DNA of 64,000 nucleotides from Clostridioides difficile (GCF_900243075.1 NZ_OEZH01000083.1:62001-126000); one strand, 5' to 3'. Shown: positions 34,891 through 45,371, counted from the first letter of the stretch. A program made the numbers and translations. The notes: generated from the letters alone by a model not told the origin.

Positions 34891-35388
34891 ATGATTAGAG
34901 ATTATTTAGAAGATAAGCCTTTAATTGATGAAAGTGTATTTGTGGCAAAGTCAGCAGATGTAATTGGAAATGTTAAAATAGGTAAAGATTCAAGTGTATG
35001 GTATAATGCAGTAGTTAGAGGAGATGAAGGACCAATAACTATTGGAGAAAATACTAATATACAAGATTGTTCTATAGTGCATGGAGATACGGAAACTATA
35101 ATTGGTAACAATGTGACAGTTGGACATAGGTCAATAGTCCATGGTTGCAAAATTAGCGATAATGTGTTAATTGGTATGGGTTCAATAATATTGGATAATG
35201 CTGAAATAGGAGAATATACTTTGATAGGAGCAGGTACATTAATTACATCTAATAAGAAGTTTCCACCAGGTGTTTTAATAATGGGTTCTCCTGGAAAAGT
35301 TGTTAGAGAACTTACAGAAGAAGATAAAAGATATATTGATGAATCTTACAAATGGTATCTAGAAGCAGCACAAAATCAAAAATATTAA
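34891..35388 (+). CDS. Gamma-class carbonic anhydrase-like hexapeptide-repeat protein
   Basis: 165 residues forming a left-handed beta-helix with hexapeptide repeats (VIGNVKIGKDSSVWYNAVVRGD, ITIGENTNIQD). The three expected metal-ligand histidines are in IVHGD, VGHRS and IVHGC, followed by IGMGSIILDNAEIG and PPGVLIMGSPGKVVREL. Members bind zinc or iron and may hydrate CO2, though many bacterial homologues have no shown activity. AAAGGAG precedes the ATG. It lies 29 bp after the radical SAM gene and may be co-transcribed with it. Confidence 0.88.
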   Translation: MIRDYLEDKPLIDESVFVAKSADVIGNVKIGKDSSVWYNAVVRGDEGPITIGENTNIQDCSIVHGDTETIIGNNVTVGHRSIVHGCKISDNVLIGMGSIILDNAEIGEYTLIGAGTLITSNKKFPPGVLIMGSPGKVVRELTEEDKRYIDESYKWYLEAAQNQKY

Positions 35389-35395
35389 ATTAGAG

Positions 35396-35441
35396 AGTGG
35401 TTGCCTCAAAACATATTTAAATCTGTTTTGAGGCAACCACT
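35396..35441 (+). terminator. Rho-independent terminator after the carbonic anhydrase-like gene
   Basis: Near-perfect stem AGTGGTTGCCTCAAAAC / GTTTTGAGGCAACCACT. Confidence 0.85.
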
Positions 35442-35685
35442 AATTTATTTTATTAAATTTGGTTGATATTTTAGTTTTCAAAAAGTGTCTGATTAAAATA
35501 AGTATAGAATGTCAAAAATAAAAATTAACTATGCTAAATAATTTTAATAAAATTGCTAGTATGTGTGATAAAATTAAATATTAAAGAGGATATAAGATAT
35601 TAGAATATCAACTGGTAAAATAATGTCATATACGATAAATTAAGGTGTAAGTTTTTGGGTATACCTATTTTAGGAGTGAAAAAAT

Positions 35686-37350
35686 TTGAGAATAAGTTAT
35701 AGAAATTTAAAGCGATATAGAGAAATCGGATATATTTTAATAAAGTATGGTTTTAGTTTTATTGTAGAAAGATTAAATATAGAAGGAATTGCCTATAAAA
35801 TACCACTGTTTGACCCACCAGAAGAAATAAAAAATATGACAACTGGTGAGAGAATAAAAAGAGTTTTAGAAGAATTAGGACCTACATATATAAAAATAGG
35901 ACAGATATTAAGTACAAGAAAAGACTTACTAGACCAAGATATAATTGATGAAATATCAAAACTTAGAGATGATGTAGAGAAATTTGACTCAAATATAGCT
36001 ATTGAGATATTTAAAGAAGAAGTGGGGTTAAGTATAGAAGAAGTATTCTTAGAGTTTAAAGAAGAACCAATAGCAGCTGCTTCAATTGGTCAAGTTTATG
36101 AGGGTGTACTTAGAACTGGGGAAGAAGTAATTGTAAAAATTCAAAGGCCCAATATAGAGAAAATAATAAAATCTGATTTAGAGATTCTTAGAACGATTGC
36201 AAATACTTTAAAAGATTTAAAAAAAGATTTTAACTTAGATTTAGTACAAATGATTGAAGAGTTTCAAACTCAATTAATGAGGGAACTTGATTACACCTTT
36301 GAAGCCATAAATGCAACTAAATTCTCTAGGATATTTAAAAATAGTGATGAAGTATATATACCTAAAATATACCCAGAATATAATACTAAGAAAATTTTAG
36401 TAATGGAGAAAGTTAATGGCACAAAGTTAAGTGATGTAGAAAAAATAAAGAGGCTAGGTTATAATACAAAAACTATTGTTGAAATAGGAGTTAGGTCCTT
36501 TTTTACACAGGTATTATCTCATGGTTTTTTTCATGCAGACCCACATCCAGGTAATATATTCGTAGTTGCTAAAAACAAGATAGCATATATAGATTTCGGA
36601 ATGATTGGAATTATTGATAATAAAACTTTAAACCAATTAAATGAGATTGCACTAGCAGGTGTAGAAAAGAATGTTGACAAGATAATATATTTATTGATAG
36701 AAATGGATGCATTAAATGGAGAGGCAGATATTAAAGGGCTTCGACAGGATTTACTTTATCTAATACATTACTACTATGATATTTCTATAGAAAAAATAAA
36801 TGTAACAGATATATTAAATGAACTATTTAGATTTTTTAGACAGTATAAAATAGTCATGCCTGCACAATTTGTAACTCTTGCCAAGACAGTTATAACATTA
36901 GAAGGAACAAGTAGAACTTTAAATACAGATTTTTCTTTTGGCTCTATGGGAAAAGAATTTATGAAACACCATTATAAAAGTAAATTTAATCCTAAAAATG
37001 TTGTTTTAAGTTCGAGACAAAACGTAGAAGAGATATTGCTGGATGTAAAAACTATTCCAAAGCAATTAAAAGCAATTTTAAAAAATATAGAAAGAAATAA
37101 CATAAAAATGCAAATTGAAGATGTTAAAATGACAAGATTAGAAAATTGTATAATAGAGTTAACGTCTCAAATATCTCTGAGTTTAGTGTTGGCATCAATT
37201 ATAGTAGGCTCTTCTCTTATAATTGCATCTCCAAATATAGAAAATAATATATGGATAAAGTTTACTGCTATAGCAGGTTTCTTTATCTCTTTTATAATAG
37301 GGCTTTGCTTAGTCATAAGAAGTATTAGGTCAAAATATAAAAAAGATTAG
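35686..37350 (+). CDS. UbiB/AarF/ABC1 family atypical kinase-like protein
   Basis: 554 residues. The ABC1 core shows LGPTYIKIGQILSTRKDLL (KxGQ motif), AAASIGQVYEG (Ala-rich loop), VIVKIQRPNIE, LMRELDYTFEA, HGFFHADPHPGNIF (catalytic-type loop) and AYIDFGMIGI (DFG). Two C-terminal membrane segments follow (about 490-550). Relatives support quinone synthesis or lipid homeostasis as ATPases; this organism has no obvious ubiquinone role, so the substrate is unknown. Start is TTG with TAGGAGTG upstream. recJ begins 12 bp downstream. Confidence 0.92.
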   Translation: MRISYRNLKRYREIGYILIKYGFSFIVERLNIEGIAYKIPLFDPPEEIKNMTTGERIKRVLEELGPTYIKIGQILSTRKDLLDQDIIDEISKLRDDVEKFDSNIAIEIFKEEVGLSIEEVFLEFKEEPIAAASIGQVYEGVLRTGEEVIVKIQRPNIEKIIKSDLEILRTIANTLKDLKKDFNLDLVQMIEEFQTQLMRELDYTFEAINATKFSRIFKNSDEVYIPKIYPEYNTKKILVMEKVNGTKLSDVEKIKRLGYNTKTIVEIGVRSFFTQVLSHGFFHADPHPGNIFVVAKNKIAYIDFGMIGIIDNKTLNQLNEIALAGVEKNVDKIIYLLIEMDALNGEADIKGLRQDLLYLIHYYYDISIEKINVTDILNELFRFFRQYKIVMPAQFVTLAKTVITLEGTSRTLNTDFSFGSMGKEFMKHHYKSKFNPKNVVLSSRQNVEEILLDVKTIPKQLKAILKNIERNNIKMQIEDVKMTRLENCIIELTSQISLSLVLASIIVGSSLIIASPNIENNIWIKFTAIAGFFISFIIGLCLVIRSIRSKYKKD

Positions 37351-37362
37351 GGGGAATTAAAT

Positions 37363-39813
37363 TTGAAAAAATGGATATTAAAATATAAAGGGAAGATAGA
37401 GGAAAGTGAATTTAGTAAAAAACTTAATATTTCCCCGGAAATCTGCCAAATTTTAAAAAATAGAGGGATATATACTGAAAAAGATTCAGAAATATTTATG
37501 AATCCATCGTTAGATTATTTAAGGGACCCTTTCTTGATGAAAGATATGCAAAAAGCTGTTGATAGAATAAAGTCAGCTATTGAGAAGAACGAAAAAATTT
37601 GGATTTATGGAGATTATGATGTTGATGGTGTGTCATCTACTTCTATTTTGTGTATATATTTTAAGAATATAGGTTATCATGTTGATTACTATATTCCAAA
37701 TAGGTTAGAAGAAGGGTATGGTATAAATGAAGATGCTATTAAGCTTATAAGCTCTAGGGGATGTGACTTGATTATAAGTGTTGACTGTGGAATTACTTCA
37801 GTATCTGAGGTCAATATAGCGAATGATTTGGGCATAGATATTATAATTACAGACCATCATGAATGTCAAAATGAAATTCCATCGGCTTTTGCAGTAATAA
37901 ATCCAAAACAAGAAGATTGTAATTATCCATTTGATTCGTTATGTGGATGTGGTGTAGCATTTAAAATGATTCAAGCCTTGACTCCAAAAGAAGAATTTAA
38001 AACTAGCATGTATGATTATTTAGAAATAGTAACCTTGGCAACTATTTGTGATATTGTTCCACTTATAGATGAAAACAGAATAATTGTAAAAAATGGTTTA
38101 AAATCAATGAAAGAAGGCAAAAATATTGGATTAAGAGAACTTATAAAAGTTTGTGGTGTAGAAAGCGATAAAATAGGTTCTTCTCATATAGGTTTTGCAA
38201 TAGGTCCTAGGATAAATGCTTCAGGCCGATTGGGATATTCTTACTTAGGAGTAGAACTGTTTACTACTCAATCGCAAGAAGAGGCTGTAGAAATAGCTAA
38301 TATATTAGAAGAAAAAAATAATGAAAGACAGATGATAGAAGCTAAGATGTACCATGAAGCTGAGGAAATGTTAAAGTCTAACAGCAGATATAATGATGAT
38401 AAAGTGTTGGTTTTAGCTAAAGAAGGTTGGCAACATGGAATAATTGGAATTGTAGCATCAAAGTTAACTGAAAAATACTACAAACCAACAATTCTTTTAG
38501 GCATAGAACATGGAGAAGCTACTGGTTCAGCAAGGTCGATAAAAGGATTTAATATATTTGAAGCTCTTGTAAAGTGTAAAGATTTAATGAACAAGTTTGG
38601 TGGTCATGAACAAGCTGCAGGATTATCCTTAAGTTCAGATAAGGTTGAAGTTTTAGCTGATGAAATAAATAAGTTTGCAGATTATAATTTAACTGAAGAT
38701 GATATGATAGAAAATGTAAATGTTGAATTTGAATTACAAGAAAATGTAATAAATTTAAATCTTGTAGAAGAATTACATAAGTTAGAACCTTTTGGATTAA
38801 ATAATCCAAATCCTAGGTTTATAGTTAGAAATTACACTTTAAAAGACTTAAAAATTATAGGTAAAAATCAACAACATCTAAAATTAAGTATAGAAAAAGA
38901 AAAAAGCTATGAATGTGTAGGATTTAATATGAGTCATTTAAAATCACTGTATAGAGTAGGAGATAAAGTAGATGTATTGTTCCAATTAGATGAAAATAAC
39001 TATATGGGAAATAGGAAAGTACAATTCTTACTTAAAGATATCCGATTAGCTCGACCTAAAAATGCAAGTAATGACAAACTTTCATTGAAATTAATGTCAA
39101 AAATAATACCAAAAGATACACAAAGCTTGTATAATATATCTGTATCTGATTTTGAATTATTTGATGGAAATACAAATATAAATATATTTGATTATTTTGA
39201 AAGAGATACGTTGATAATATCTAATTCTATAAATGGATTTTATAGAGCAATATCAGATATATCACTTATAGATTTGGATTTTAACATAAATTACAATATT
39301 ATTGAAGATGTTAGCAAAAATACTGATAAATTAGAGCTTATATTTTCTCCTAATATTGATAAAATAGATTTAAAAAGATATAATAATATTATTCTTTATG
39401 ATTATTTATATAATAAAGGCGAATATTCGTATATATATGAGAATAAAAGAGAAGAAAGTGAAATTATAAAATATTATAATAAAACAGACCTATTATATTT
39501 AAAGAATGTAGTTAGTAATATAGTTCCATCAAGAGATGAATTTATAACAATTTATAAACAAGCACTCATAAAAAAAGAAATTGATTTGGATATGGTAAAT
39601 ATAAAGGGAACTTTTAATGTAATTCCATTAAAGTTTTTTACGATATTAAATGTGTTTAGAGAATTAAATTTACTTGACTTTAACTTAAATTATGAAAAAA
39701 ATTCTGTACTCATAAGAATATTGCCAAAACCACAGAAAAAATTAGACTTAAATGAGAGTTTAATACTCAATAATCTAAAAAATTTAGAAAAACAATACAA
39801 TAGCAGTTATTAG
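37363..39813 (+). CDS. recJ: Single-stranded-DNA-specific exonuclease RecJ, extended form
   Basis: 5'-3' ssDNA exonuclease of repair and recombination. DHH phosphoesterase motifs: IYGDYDVDGVSS, ISVDCGITS, ITDHHE, and a DHHA1 region with GWQHGIIGIVASKL, TGSARSIKGFN and FGGHEQAAGLSL. An OB-like region follows (about 440-560). The protein is 816 residues, about 240 longer than the bacterial core, with a diverged C-terminal extension as in several Firmicutes RecJ proteins. Start is TTG with GGGGGAAT upstream. In line with apt, relA and dtd, as in many clostridia. Confidence 0.95.
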   Translation: MKKWILKYKGKIEESEFSKKLNISPEICQILKNRGIYTEKDSEIFMNPSLDYLRDPFLMKDMQKAVDRIKSAIEKNEKIWIYGDYDVDGVSSTSILCIYFKNIGYHVDYYIPNRLEEGYGINEDAIKLISSRGCDLIISVDCGITSVSEVNIANDLGIDIIITDHHECQNEIPSAFAVINPKQEDCNYPFDSLCGCGVAFKMIQALTPKEEFKTSMYDYLEIVTLATICDIVPLIDENRIIVKNGLKSMKEGKNIGLRELIKVCGVESDKIGSSHIGFAIGPRINASGRLGYSYLGVELFTTQSQEEAVEIANILEEKNNERQMIEAKMYHEAEEMLKSNSRYNDDKVLVLAKEGWQHGIIGIVASKLTEKYYKPTILLGIEHGEATGSARSIKGFNIFEALVKCKDLMNKFGGHEQAAGLSLSSDKVEVLADEINKFADYNLTEDDMIENVNVEFELQENVINLNLVEELHKLEPFGLNNPNPRFIVRNYTLKDLKIIGKNQQHLKLSIEKEKSYECVGFNMSHLKSLYRVGDKVDVLFQLDENNYMGNRKVQFLLKDIRLARPKNASNDKLSLKLMSKIIPKDTQSLYNISVSDFELFDGNTNINIFDYFERDTLIISNSINGFYRAISDISLIDLDFNINYNIIEDVSKNTDKLELIFSPNIDKIDLKRYNNIILYDYLYNKGEYSYIYENKREESEIIKYYNKTDLLYLKNVVSNIVPSRDEFITIYKQALIKKEIDLDMVNIKGTFNVIPLKFFTILNVFRELNLLDFNLNYEKNSVLIRILPKPQKKLDLNESLILNNLKNLEKQYNSSY

Positions 39814-39825
39814 GAGGCGTTTCCC

Positions 39826-40338
39826 ATGGATTTAAAAAACTTTATAAGGAACATTGATGATTTCCCAAAGCCAGGTATAGATTTTAAAGATGTTACAACT
39901 CTATTTAAAGATGGAGAGGCATTTAAATATGCAGTAGATTCTATAGTTGAAGAATTAAAAAATAAAGGTGTAGATTTAGTAATAGGGCCAGAAGCGAGAG
40001 GGTTTTTGATGGGTACACCTGTAGCATATGCTCTAGGAGTAGGATTTGTTCCAATTAGAAAACCTGGAAAATTACCAGGTGAAGTTGAGAGTTATGAGTA
40101 TGGCTTAGAGTATGGTACGGATACTTTAGAAATACATAAAGATGCAATTAAAAAAGGTCAAAAAGTGGCAATAGTAGACGATTTATTGGCTACTGGTGGA
40201 ACTATGGAAGCTGCTGCTAAGCTTGTGGAAAAACTAGGTGGAGAAGTAGTTTCTATGCAATTTTTGATTGAACTAGAATTCTTAAATGGGAGAAAAAAGT
40301 TATCTAACTATGATGTTAATTCTCTTATAAAATACTAG
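39826..40338 (+). CDS. apt: Adenine phosphoribosyltransferase
   Basis: 170 residues, full length. Salvages adenine with PRPP to form AMP. The PRPP-binding loop is [17 protein letters not shown], and EARGFLMG and [12 protein letters not shown] are family signatures. AGGAGGCG precedes the ATG, 12 bp after recJ. A terminator separates it from relA. Confidence 0.96.
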   Translation: MDLKNFIRNIDDFPKPGIDFKDVTTLFKDGEAFKYAVDSIVEELKNKGVDLVIGPEARGFLMGTPVAYALGVGFVPIRKPGKLPGEVESYEYGLEYGTDTLEIHKDAIKKGQKVAIVDDLLATGGTMEAAAKLVEKLGGEVVSMQFLIELEFLNGRKKLSNYDVNSLIKY

Positions 40339-40347
40339 TACTTTTAC

Positions 40348-40374
40348 AATAGTTGGTATAGCACCAACTATTTT
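40348..40374 (+). terminator. Hairpin between apt and relA
   Basis: AATAGTTGGT / ACCAACTATT with TTTTC tail; may be only partly terminating. Confidence 0.6.
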
Positions 40375-40411
40375 CATATATATTAAAATTTTATACAAAA
40401 TAGGTGGTTAT

Positions 40412-42619
40412 ATGCATGATAAAGAATTACAAGAAATAATTGAAAAAATAAAAGTTTATGCACCTAATGCAAATTTTGAAATGGTTGAAAAAGCCTATAA
40501 TCTTGCAAAAAAAGCGCATGAGGGACAATATAGAAAATCTGGGGAACCATACTTTATTCATCCATTAGCAGTGGCAAATATTTTAATAGAGATGGAATTA
40601 GATATTGAAACTATAACAGCAGGTTTATTACATGATGTTGTAGAAGATACGGAATATACCTATGAAGACATAAAAAAAGAATTTGGCAAAGAAGTAGCGG
40701 ATTTAGTTGATGGAGTAACAAAGCTTGGTCAAATAAAATATCGTTCAAAAGAAGAAACTCAATCTGAAAACTTAAGAAAAATGTTTTTGGCAATGGCAAA
40801 AGATATAAGAGTTATACTTATAAAACTTGCTGATAGATTGCACAATATGAGAACATTAAAATACATGCCTCCAGAAAAAGCAAAATATAAAGCAAAAGAG
40901 ACACTTGAAATTTATGGAGGTATAGCTCATAGATTAGGGATTTCTAAGATAAAGTGGGAATTAGAAGATAGAGCATTAAGGTTTATGGACCCAGAAGGGT
41001 ATTATGATTTAGTTAATAGAGTCTCAATGAAGAGAAGTCAAAGAGAGGATTATATACAAGGCATTGTTGAACTTCTTAAAGATAAGTTTAAAGATTTAAG
41101 TATACCATGTGATGTATATGGTAGACCAAAGCATTTTTACAGTATTTATAGAAAGATGCAAAAAAAACACAAGACTTTTGAAGAGATTTTTGATTTAACA
41201 GCAGTAAGGATATTAGTAGATAATGTAAAGGATTGTTATGCAGTGCTTGGTATAGTTCATACATTATGGAGACCTATTCCAGGCAGATTTAAAGATTATA
41301 TAGCAATGCCAAAACCAAATATGTACCAATCATTGCACACTACCGTTGTAGGGCCTGATGGAGAACCTTTAGAGATACAGATAAGGACTCATGAGATGCA
41401 TAATATAGCTGAAAATGGTATCGCAGCCCATTGGAAATATAAAGAAGGTATCTCTAGTAAAGAATCAAAGGTTGAAGAAAAACTTCAGTGGTTGAGACAG
41501 ATGATGGAGTGGGAAAAAGATTTAAAAGACCCACAAGAGTTTATGGATGCACTTAAAGAAGACGTATTTAATAGTCAGGTTTACGTATTTACTCCAAAAG
41601 GAGACGTAATTGAATTACCAGCAGAATCAACACCTATAGATTTTGCATATAGAGTTCATACAAATGTAGGGAATAAATGTGTAGGAGCTAAAATTGATGG
41701 AAGAATAGTTCCTATTGATTATAAGCTTCAAAATGGTAATATTGTTGAAGTGCTTACATCATCTAATTCTAATGGACCAAGTAGAGATTGGCTTAATATA
41801 GTGAAGACACCAAACGCAAAGAGTAGAATTAGACAATTTTTCAAAAAAGAAAGAAGAGAAGAAAATGTTGACCGTGGAAATACAATATTAGAAAGAGAAT
41901 TTAAGAAGCATGATATACCACAAAAAGACCCTCTTGTTGAAAAATATATGGCATTAGTTGCAAAGAAATTTAATCAGCCAAGTGTTGAGGATTTAGTTGC
42001 TACTGTAGGTTATGGTGGTATAATGTCATCTCAAGTTGTATCTAAAGTAAAAGACCTATATTTAAGAGAAGTTAAAAAAGCTAAAAAAGAACAGCAGATA
42101 CAAGAAGAAGATTTGAATAAACACAATATAAGTGAAACAGAATACAGTAAAAAGAGAAAGAAAAATGCCTCACAAGGGATTATAGTAAAAGGACTTGACA
42201 ATATTTTAGTAAGATTTGCTAAGTGTTGTAATCCTCTTCCAGGAGATGAAATTGTAGGATATATTACTAAGGGTAGGGGAGTAGCTATACACAGAGCGGA
42301 TTGCCCAAATGCAAACAATAATGGAGATTTCTTTCAAAATAGATTGGTGGAAGTTTCATGGAGTTCAGCAGGAAAAGGTAAATTTGAAGCAGAGATTCAA
42401 ATAAAAGCTGTTGATAGAAGAGGAATTGTTAATGAAATAACCCATATTGTTGCGATGGATAAACTTAGTTTAAACGGAATAAATGCAAGAAAAGGTAAGG
42501 ATAGTATCGTAAGTATAAATTTACTTGTAGAAGTTAATGACACAGAGGAATTAAAAATTCTAATGAAAAAATTAAAAGCAATTCCTGGTGTAGAAAGTAT
42601 TTATAGAATGACAAATTAG
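40412..42619 (+). CDS. relA: Bifunctional (p)ppGpp synthetase/hydrolase (RSH)
   Basis: 735 residues. Domains in order: HD hydrolase (about 25-180: HPLAVANIL, LLHDVVEDT, LADRLHNMRTL), synthetase (about 215-345: VYGRPKHFYSIYRKM, FDLTAVRI, YQSLHTTV), TGS (about 380-445: VYVFTPKGDVIELP), zinc-finger/helical region with AKCCNPLPGDEIVGYITKGRG, and C-terminal ACT (about 660-735). Both catalytic halves look intact, so it should make and degrade (p)ppGpp in the stringent response. AGGTGG precedes the ATG. Confidence 0.96.
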   Translation: MHDKELQEIIEKIKVYAPNANFEMVEKAYNLAKKAHEGQYRKSGEPYFIHPLAVANILIEMELDIETITAGLLHDVVEDTEYTYEDIKKEFGKEVADLVDGVTKLGQIKYRSKEETQSENLRKMFLAMAKDIRVILIKLADRLHNMRTLKYMPPEKAKYKAKETLEIYGGIAHRLGISKIKWELEDRALRFMDPEGYYDLVNRVSMKRSQREDYIQGIVELLKDKFKDLSIPCDVYGRPKHFYSIYRKMQKKHKTFEEIFDLTAVRILVDNVKDCYAVLGIVHTLWRPIPGRFKDYIAMPKPNMYQSLHTTVVGPDGEPLEIQIRTHEMHNIAENGIAAHWKYKEGISSKESKVEEKLQWLRQMMEWEKDLKDPQEFMDALKEDVFNSQVYVFTPKGDVIELPAESTPIDFAYRVHTNVGNKCVGAKIDGRIVPIDYKLQNGNIVEVLTSSNSNGPSRDWLNIVKTPNAKSRIRQFFKKERREENVDRGNTILEREFKKHDIPQKDPLVEKYMALVAKKFNQPSVEDLVATVGYGGIMSSQVVSKVKDLYLREVKKAKKEQQIQEEDLNKHNISETEYSKKRKKNASQGIIVKGLDNILVRFAKCCNPLPGDEIVGYITKGRGVAIHRADCPNANNNGDFFQNRLVEVSWSSAGKGKFEAEIQIKAVDRRGIVNEITHIVAMDKLSLNGINARKGKDSIVSINLLVEVNDTEELKILMKKLKAIPGVESIYRMTN

Positions 42620-42643
42620 AGTTAAAATAATAGGGAGGAAGCT

Positions 42644-43093
42644 ATGAGAGCAGTAGTACAGAGAGTATCTTCATCTAAGGTTACAGTAGATGAAAACACT
42701 ATAGGTCAAATAAATAAGGGGTTACTAGTATTGTTAGGAGTGACTCATGATGATAAATCAAGTGATGTAGATTATATGATTGACAAAATATTGAATCTGA
42801 GAATTTTTGAAGATGAAAATGACAAGATGAATTTATCTCTAATGGATATAGGTGGAGAGCTTTTAGTAGTATCTCAATTTACTTTATATGGAGATTGCAG
42901 AAAAGGAAGAAGACCTGGATTTAGTAATGCAGCTAGACCAGAACTTGCAAATAATCTTTATGAAGAGTTTGTAAAAAAGGCAAAAGATAAAGGTATAACA
43001 GTTGGGACAGGTCAATTTGCAGCTCATATGATGGTAGAATTAACTAATGATGGTCCAGTAACAATACTATTAGACTCAAGTAAATCTTTTTAA
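42644..43093 (+). CDS. dtd: D-aminoacyl-tRNA deacylase
   Basis: 149 residues, full length. Removes D-amino acids mischarged on t[19 protein letters not shown] start, [21 protein letters not shown] (SQxT catalytic motif) and a late [11 protein letters not shown] (GP motif) are all present. GGGAGG precedes the ATG. Its place directly after relA is a conserved Firmicutes arrangement. Confidence 0.96.
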   Translation: MRAVVQRVSSSKVTVDENTIGQINKGLLVLLGVTHDDKSSDVDYMIDKILNLRIFEDENDKMNLSLMDIGGELLVVSQFTLYGDCRKGRRPGFSNAARPELANNLYEEFVKKAKDKGITVGTGQFAAHMMVELTNDGPVTILLDSSKSF

Positions 43094-43107
43094 GGGGGAA
43101 AACTTTA

Positions 43108-43722
43108 ATGGTTATAAAAAAATTTGTAGATAGTTATTTTGGAGTAAATACTTATGTATTAGGTGATGAAAATACTAAAAAATGTGCAGTTATAGACCCA
43201 GGTGGAAGTTTAGTAGATACATTAAGTTTTGTAAAAGAAAATGAATTAAATATCGAATATATAATCCTTACTCATGGACATGGAGACCATATAGGATATG
43301 TTAAAGATATTAAAGAAAAAACTGGTGCTAAAGTAGTTGCACATATTGATGAAAAAGAATTATTAAATGATAAAAATAAAAATCTAAGCTATACAATGAG
43401 ATGTGGAGCACAAGAGTTTGATGCAGATATCTATGTGAATGATAAAGACAAGCTTGAGATTGGTGAATTAAAACTGACTTTCTTGCATACTCCAGGACAT
43501 ACACAAGGATGTATGTGTATAAGAGTTGAAGATGAAATGTTCACAGGAGATACTTTGTTTGCTGGAAGTATTGGTAGAACTGATTTGTATAGTGGAGACT
43601 TTCATCAAATGGAAAAATCACTTAAGAAATTATGTAAATATGAAGATGCTGTTAGAGTATATCCTGGACATGGACCAACTAGTACTCTAGGAGTTGAAAA
43701 GAAGACAAATCCTTACATGTAA
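43108..43722 (+). CDS. Metallo-beta-lactamase-fold hydrolase (glyoxalase II-like)
   Basis: 204 residues. Metal ligands: THGHGDHIG (HxHxDH), HTPGHTQG and FTGDTLFAGSIGR, then YPGHGPTSTLGVEK. It resembles hydroxyacylglutathione hydrolase-type enzymes but lacks the C-terminal glutathione-binding domain. Likely a thioester or related hydrolase with two metal ions; substrate unknown. AAGGGGG precedes the ATG, 15 bp after dtd. Confidence 0.9.
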   Translation: MVIKKFVDSYFGVNTYVLGDENTKKCAVIDPGGSLVDTLSFVKENELNIEYIILTHGHGDHIGYVKDIKEKTGAKVVAHIDEKELLNDKNKNLSYTMRCGAQEFDADIYVNDKDKLEIGELKLTFLHTPGHTQGCMCIRVEDEMFTGDTLFAGSIGRTDLYSGDFHQMEKSLKKLCKYEDAVRVYPGHGPTSTLGVEKKTNPYM

Positions 43723-43811
43723 TTTTATATTAGTATTAAAAAAATATAAGATATTTAATAACTATATTAGTAATGGAGTTCTTCTACTGTTAAATAGAAG
43801 GAGTTAAGTTG

Positions 43812-45371
43812 ATGTTGTATGTTTTTTTAAAAGGACATGATTATAAGTATGAAGTAGCAGAGCTTATAAAATTGTTTACTAGTGAATTTAAGTTTAATGA
43901 TTTTAATGATAGTAGTAATTATGTGGAGTCAAAGCATTTAATAAATAGATTGATTTATGATAATGAGATATTGTCTTCAAGTACGGAGTATTATGAAAAT
44001 GGAAACTTAAAGTATGAATCAATACAAAATATAGAAAATATGAACCTTGAATTTTTAGATGAATTTGATGATAGTAAAACTATTGAAGAATTTCTGAATA
44101 GGTTAGATAAAGAAAGTAAGAGAAATTTTAAAAAGCTGTGTAAAGAAAGTATCAAAAAAAGCATATTTATAGTGCTTAAACAAATATTTAATTCTTATGT
44201 ACCATGGGGAATTTTGACTGGTATTAGACCAGTCAAAATTGTCCACAATCTAATGGATAAAAAGCTAGATGATAATAGTATAAGAGCCATTCTAAAAAAT
44301 AATTATTTTATAATAGATGAGAAAATAGATTTAGCTCTTGAAATAGCTAAAAGAGAGCGAGTGTTTATGTATCCTATAGATAAAAATAAAATTTCTCTTT
44401 ATGTAAGTATTCCATTTTGTCCAACTAGATGTGTATATTGTTCATTTCCTTCAAATTCCTTAAAGCAATTTGGGCATTTGAAAAGAGAGTATGTTTATAA
44501 ATTGATTGAAGAAATTAAGGGGTTTGCCAAGATTATTAAGGAGACTAATAAAGAAATTGAAACTCTATATATCGGTGGTGGAACTCCTACTACACTTGAT
44601 GAGGAAGAATTGGATTTACTTATAAATGCTCTATTTAGAGAATTGGATTTAAGCAAAATTAAAGAGTTTACAGTAGAAGCAGGTAGACCAGATACTATTA
44701 CCAAAGAAAAATTAAGTGTATTAAAAAAACACAATGTAAGTAGAATTAGTATAAATCCTCAAACTATGAATGATGAGACTTTAGTTAAAATTGGAAGAGA
44801 ACATAAAGTTTCTGATTTAGTAGATTGTTTTATTATGGCTCGAAATATGGGATTTGACAATATAAATATGGATATAATTTTAGGACTTATAGATGAAGAC
44901 TTAGACATGGTAAGAAATACATTAGAGGAAATAAAAAAGCTTTCTCCTGAAAGTCTTACAGTTCATACATTAGCTATAAAAAGAGCTTCTAACCTAAATA
45001 TAAATATGGATAAGTACAAAGAACATTTAACTCAGTATGAAGAAATGATAAAAATGATAGATTTATCAATGAAATATGCTAAGGATATGGGACTTAATCC
45101 ATATTATATGTACAGACAAAAACATATGCTAGGTAACTTAGAAAATATAGGTTATGCTAAAGAAGGATATGAGTGTATCTACAATATACAAATTATGGAG
45201 GAAAAACAAAGTAACTATGCTTTGGGTGCAGGTGCTATATCAAAATTTGTTTATGTAGATGAAGATAGAATTGAAAGAGTAGAAAATGTAAAAAATGTTG
45301 AACAATACATTGAAAGAGTAGATGAAATGATAAAAAGGAAGAAAGAAGAGGTATATAAAAATGTTGACTAA
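43812..45371 (+). CDS. hemZ: HemZ-type radical SAM coproporphyrinogen dehydrogenase-like protein
   Basis: About 519 residues from ATG 43812 (AGAAGGAG upstream); a TTG at 43809 would add one residue. An N-terminal domain (about 1-170), including the conserved WGILTGIRPVKI, precedes a radical SAM core with SIPFCPTRCVYCSF (Cx3CxxC), IGGGTPTTL, VEAGRPDT and RISINPQT. HemZ is named for oxygen-independent coproporphyrinogen oxidation, but the true substrate of clostridial HemZ is uncertain. It overlaps hisS by 11 bp. A 31-bp hairpin lies in the gene at the GIRPVKI codons. Confidence 0.9.
   Translation: MLYVFLKGHDYKYEVAELIKLFTSEFKFNDFNDSSNYVESKHLINRLIYDNEILSSSTEYYENGNLKYESIQNIENMNLEFLDEFDDSKTIEEFLNRLDKESKRNFKKLCKESIKKSIFIVLKQIFNSYVPWGILTGIRPVKIVHNLMDKKLDDNSIRAILKNNYFIIDEKIDLALEIAKRERVFMYPIDKNKISLYVSIPFCPTRCVYCSFPSNSLKQFGHLKREYVYKLIEEIKGFAKIIKETNKEIETLYIGGGTPTTLDEEELDLLINALFRELDLSKIKEFTVEAGRPDTITKEKLSVLKKHNVSRISINPQTMNDETLVKIGREHKVSDLVDCFIMARNMGFDNINMDIILGLIDEDLDMVRNTLEEIKKLSPESLTVHTLAIKRASNLNINMDKYKEHLTQYEEMIKMIDLSMKYAKDMGLNPYYMYRQKHMLGNLENIGYAKEGYECIYNIQIMEEKQSNYALGAGAISKFVYVDEDRIERVENVKNVEQYIERVDEMIKRKKEEVYKNVD
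44210..44240. repeat. Perfect 13-bp inverted repeat inside hemZ
   Basis: AATTTTGACTGGT and ACCAGTCAAAATT with a 5-base loop. It codes for the conserved ILTGIRPVKI segment. No T-tract follows. Confidence 0.9.
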
